Part shown: in pieces, positions 5,860-7,659 of the stretch | Layout of the letters: every line of letters begins with the position of its first letter | Numbering within the stretch: position 1 is the stretch's first letter | Assembly (NCBI GenBank): GCA_039024295.1 | Contig: JBCDIQ010000298.1 | Span: 1-7,659, forward strand | Length of the DNA: 7,659 nucleotides | Reading direction: 5' to 3' | Origin: JBCDIQ01 sp039024295 | Lineage (GTDB): Bacteria; Bacteroidota; Bacteroidia; J057 | Translations under genes and position numbers: made by a program | Notes under the pieces: model-generated | Told to the model about the DNA's origin: nothing | Database searches by the model: none | What the model saw: the letters and a program-made list of their open reading frames with translations, nothing else

Positions 5860-5940
5860 GTGTATAGTGAGAAAGTAAGATCGAAATTATTGTCAACTAC
5901 TCACAAACGGGCATTTTTGTTTATGTATGCAAAAAAACAT

Positions 5941-5980
5941 ATGTAGATTTTCCGGGCGCCTCTACATAGATTAATGTAGA
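5941..5980. promoter_or_regulatory. ATGTAGA motifs upstream of crtI, candidate operator
   Basis: TCTACAT (5961-5967) and ATGTAGA (5974-5980) are perfect 7-bp inverted arms with a 6-base spacer, and a further ATGTAGA lies at 5941-5947. The inverted repeat straddles the stop codon of the upstream oxidoreductase gene (TAA at 5973-5971) and sits about 100 bp before the crtI start. No T-tract follows on either strand, so a classical terminator is unlikely. A dyad operator for crtI is possible but unproven. Confidence 0.3.
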
Positions 5981-7530
5981 CCACTGAGCCAGCTTACTGC
6001 CGCCGTTGCACAATGCTCTCCATCAATAGCAGCAGACATGATTCCCCCTGCATATCCAGCTCCCTCCCCACAAGGAAACAGCCCAGCCACTTGTGGATGT
6101 TGTCGGGTGAGTTTATCTCTGGGAATCCTGACTGGGGATGAAGTACGAGATTCTACCCCGACTACGATTGCCTCCTCGGTGAGGTAGCCTTTTAACTTGT
6201 CGCCAAAATGCTTAAATCCCTTCTGGAGGCGTAGATGAACAAGTTCTGGAAGTACCTCCCTAAGATCTATTGAGGTGACACCTGGTAAATATGAACAGCC
6301 GGGTAAATCCTGGGAAGGTTTTCCTACAACAAAGTCTGTCAACCGTTGGGCAGGAGCCACCTGTTGCCCTCCTGCTGCCTGGAAGGCACATTGTTCGATT
6401 CTCTTCTGGTATTCCATGGCCGAAAGCGGATGCTCAAAATCAAAATCACTCAATTCAAGCGAAACCACCATGCCACTATTGGCATAAGGATTATTTCGCT
6501 TGGAAGGCGACCACCCATTTACCACAATTTCTCCATTATCCGTAGCAGCTGGACAAATGATGCCTCCTGGGCACATGCAAAAAGAGTATACGCCCCGACC
6601 AGCTTCTTGGCTTACCACAGAATAAGCCGCAGGCGGCAGTACTTCTGGCCTATCTCCCTGTAGCCGATATTGAATTTGGTCGATAAGCGATTGGGGGTGC
6701 TCAACCCTGACGCCCAGTGCAAAGGGCTTGGCATGTATCGCAATGCCAGCATGGTGAAGCAGCTCAAAAATATCCCTTGCAGAATGACCCGTGGCTAAAA
6801 TCAATGCTTGAGCAGGAATGGTACGATTTCCATCCAACTCCAGTGCCGCCAATTTGTCAAACTGTGTATGAATTCCCGTAAGCCTGGTTTCGAACAAGAC
6901 CTCTCCACCACAGGCAATGATCTGCTCTCGAATGAATTGGATGATTCCTGGTAGCAGGTTGGTGCCAATGTGCGGATGCGAATCAATCAGTATATCCTCA
7001 CTTGCACCAAACTGATGTAAAATGTGCAACACTCGTGTTAAATCACCTCGTTTTCCCGAACGGGTGTACAGCTTTCCGTCTGAGAAAGTCCCAGCTCCTC
7101 CTTCGCCAAAACAATAATTACTTTCTGGATTCAGGGTACCCTCCCTGTTCAGGAGTGCCAGGTCCCTCCTGCGTGGACGAACCGCTTTCCCCCGTTCAAT
7201 CACTACAGGCTTAACCCCTAGTTCTATTAACCGCAGTGCGGCAAACAATCCTGCAGGGCCTAACCCAACAATGTGGACCTCGGGCTTACCAGTGACGTTT
7301 TGTAGCGGGAGCTTCCAATTATCTGCTGGTTGGTAGGGCTGGTCCACCCATACAACAAATTGCAGCACAAACCGGATCGGTTTGCGCCGCGCATCTATTG
7401 ATCTTTTTCTTAATTTCAGGTGGGTAATACGCTTGGGAGAAACTCCCAATTTGCGTGCTACCATTCGCTTTTGCCGTTCAGGATTCAATGCATCCTCCGG
7501 AACCGTCCGTATCGTCACCTCTTTTGGCAT
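5971..7530 (-). CDS. COG2509-type FAD-dependent dehydrogenase
   Basis: A 519-residue cytoplasmic flavoprotein of the COG2509 type (uncharacterised NAD/FAD-utilising dehydrogenase); reaction and partner are unknown. Residues 1-80 form the small basic N-terminal domain of this group (PEDALNPERQKRMVARKLG). The flavin fold starts with VGLGPAGL (88-95), E112 binding the ribose. GEGGAGTFSDGKLYTR (143-158 region) is a group hallmark, followed by ATGHSARD (246-253), the cysteine-containing SFCMCPGG (316-323, with a further Cys at 326), and the C-terminal flavin motif PCGEGAGYAGGIMSAAIDG. The cysteines might be redox-active, which is speculation. An ATG five codons earlier (7545) is in frame, but a consensus -7 box lies between the two, so 7530 is chosen. 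Translation probably starts on a leaderless or near-leaderless mRNA. crtI lies 111 bp downstream; no functional link is evident. Confidence 0.93.
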   Translation of the reverse strand: MPKEVTIRTVPEDALNPERQKRMVARKLGVSPKRITHLKLRKRSIDARRKPIRFVLQFVVWVDQPYQPADNWKLPLQNVTGKPEVHIVGLGPAGLFAALRLIELGVKPVVIERGKAVRPRRRDLALLNREGTLNPESNYCFGEGGAGTFSDGKLYTRSGKRGDLTRVLHILHQFGASEDILIDSHPHIGTNLLPGIIQFIREQIIACGGEVLFETRLTGIHTQFDKLAALELDGNRTIPAQALILATGHSARDIFELLHHAGIAIHAKPFALGVRVEHPQSLIDQIQYRLQGDRPEVLPPAAYSVVSQEAGRGVYSFCMCPGGIICPAATDNGEIVVNGWSPSKRNNPYANSGMVVSLELSDFDFEHPLSAMEYQKRIEQCAFQAAGGQQVAPAQRLTDFVVGKPSQDLPGCSYLPGVTSIDLREVLPELVHLRLQKGFKHFGDKLKGYLTEEAIVVGVESRTSSPVRIPRDKLTRQHPQVAGLFPCGEGAGYAGGIMSAAIDGEHCATAAVSWLSGLH

Positions 7531-7534
7531 GAGG

Positions 7535-7567
7535 CAAAGATACATCGCATGACTTTATCAGGCCAAA
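7535..7567 (-). promoter_or_regulatory. Consensus Bacteroidota promoter for the COG2509 gene
   Basis: Minus strand TTTG (7567-7564), a 21-bp spacer and TATCTTTG (7542-7535) match the -33 TTTG and -7 TAnnTTTG consensus of the Bacteroidota primary sigma factor with no mismatch. Only four bases (CCTC) separate the -7 box from ATG 7530, so transcription should begin at or within a few bases of the start codon. This decides the start in favour of 7530 over 7545. Confidence 0.65.
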
Positions 7568-7579
7568 TAGTCAGAATCG

Positions 7580-7659
7580 CTATTAGCTATTAGCTGATAG
7601 TTGTTAGGTGAGAGGTTGAAAGCTTGGGCTTCGTATTTTCCTAAAACCTAAAACCTAAA
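7580..7659. repeat. Intergenic tract with 7-bp period, cut by window end
   Basis: Two exact CTATTAG units (7580-7593) are followed in phase by CTGATAG, TTGTTAG and GTGAGAG. The phase then fades, and AAAACCT units return in the same register (7643-7649 and 7650-7656, with a partial third and TTTTCCT just before). No open frame of interest lies here. It looks like a degenerate heptamer-repeat intergenic element that continues beyond the window; its role is unknown. Confidence 0.5.

Noticed and set aside
5880..5940. TTGACA-like and TATACA-like boxes on the minus strand before crtI
   Set aside because: The spacing is about 24 bp rather than 17, and Bacteroidota do not use that consensus. Chance AT-rich matches.
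1..7659. Search for a defence system, mobile element, CRISPR array, tRNA or novel multi-gene cassette
   Set aside because: All substantial open frames fall into known metabolic, respiratory, regulatory or envelope families, and no array, transposase, integrase or RNA gene was seen.

Overview
The window looks like chromosomal DNA from a member of the Bacteroidota, most likely a pigmented aerobic Cytophagales or Cyclobacteriaceae-type bacterium; the genus is a guess. Four things point there. There is a DUF3078-type outer-membrane protein, a family seen mainly in this phylum. The phytoene desaturase has the sequence style of Bacteroidota carotenoid genes. Shine-Dalgarno sequences are largely missing. 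One promoter matches the Bacteroidota consensus exactly (TTTG, 21 bp, TAnnTTTG). I see no phage, transposon, CRISPR array, tRNA or rRNA, and the genes look like ordinary housekeeping or accessory metabolism.

Layout. Bases 1-133 hold the tail of an upstream plus-strand unit and its terminator. Bases 161-769 (+) encode a class II aldolase/adducin-family protein, probably starting at TTG. It overlaps the convergent SDR oxidoreductase (751-1608, -) by 19 bp, and a perfect 12-bp-arm hairpin sits at this junction. Upstream of the SDR gene is an AraC-type regulator (1724-2662, -). The 115 bp between them carry two near-identical 15-bp direct repeats exactly 21 bp apart, so this is probably a local regulator-target pair. 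A minus-strand terminator separates araC from the DUF3078 outer-membrane protein gene (2735-3670, -). A 181-bp divergent region with a promoter candidate and a nested inverted repeat leads to nuoA (3852-4355, +), which has no other nuo gene beside it here. A convergent phytoene desaturase gene (4375-5859, -) follows, then a 111-bp spacer with repeated ATGTAGA motifs, then a COG2509-type FAD-dependent dehydrogenase gene (5971-7530, -). The right edge (7580-7659) is an intergenic tract with a 7-bp period that runs out of the window.

The genes do not form one pathway. AraC and SDR form the clearest functional pair. crtI and nuoA are single members of pathways whose other genes lie elsewhere. I found no convincing new multi-gene system. 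The points most worth checking are regulatory: the AraC-site repeats, a probable leaderless transcript for the COG2509 gene, the hairpin at the convergent overlap, and two 8-base homopolymer tracts in the outer-membrane protein gene.
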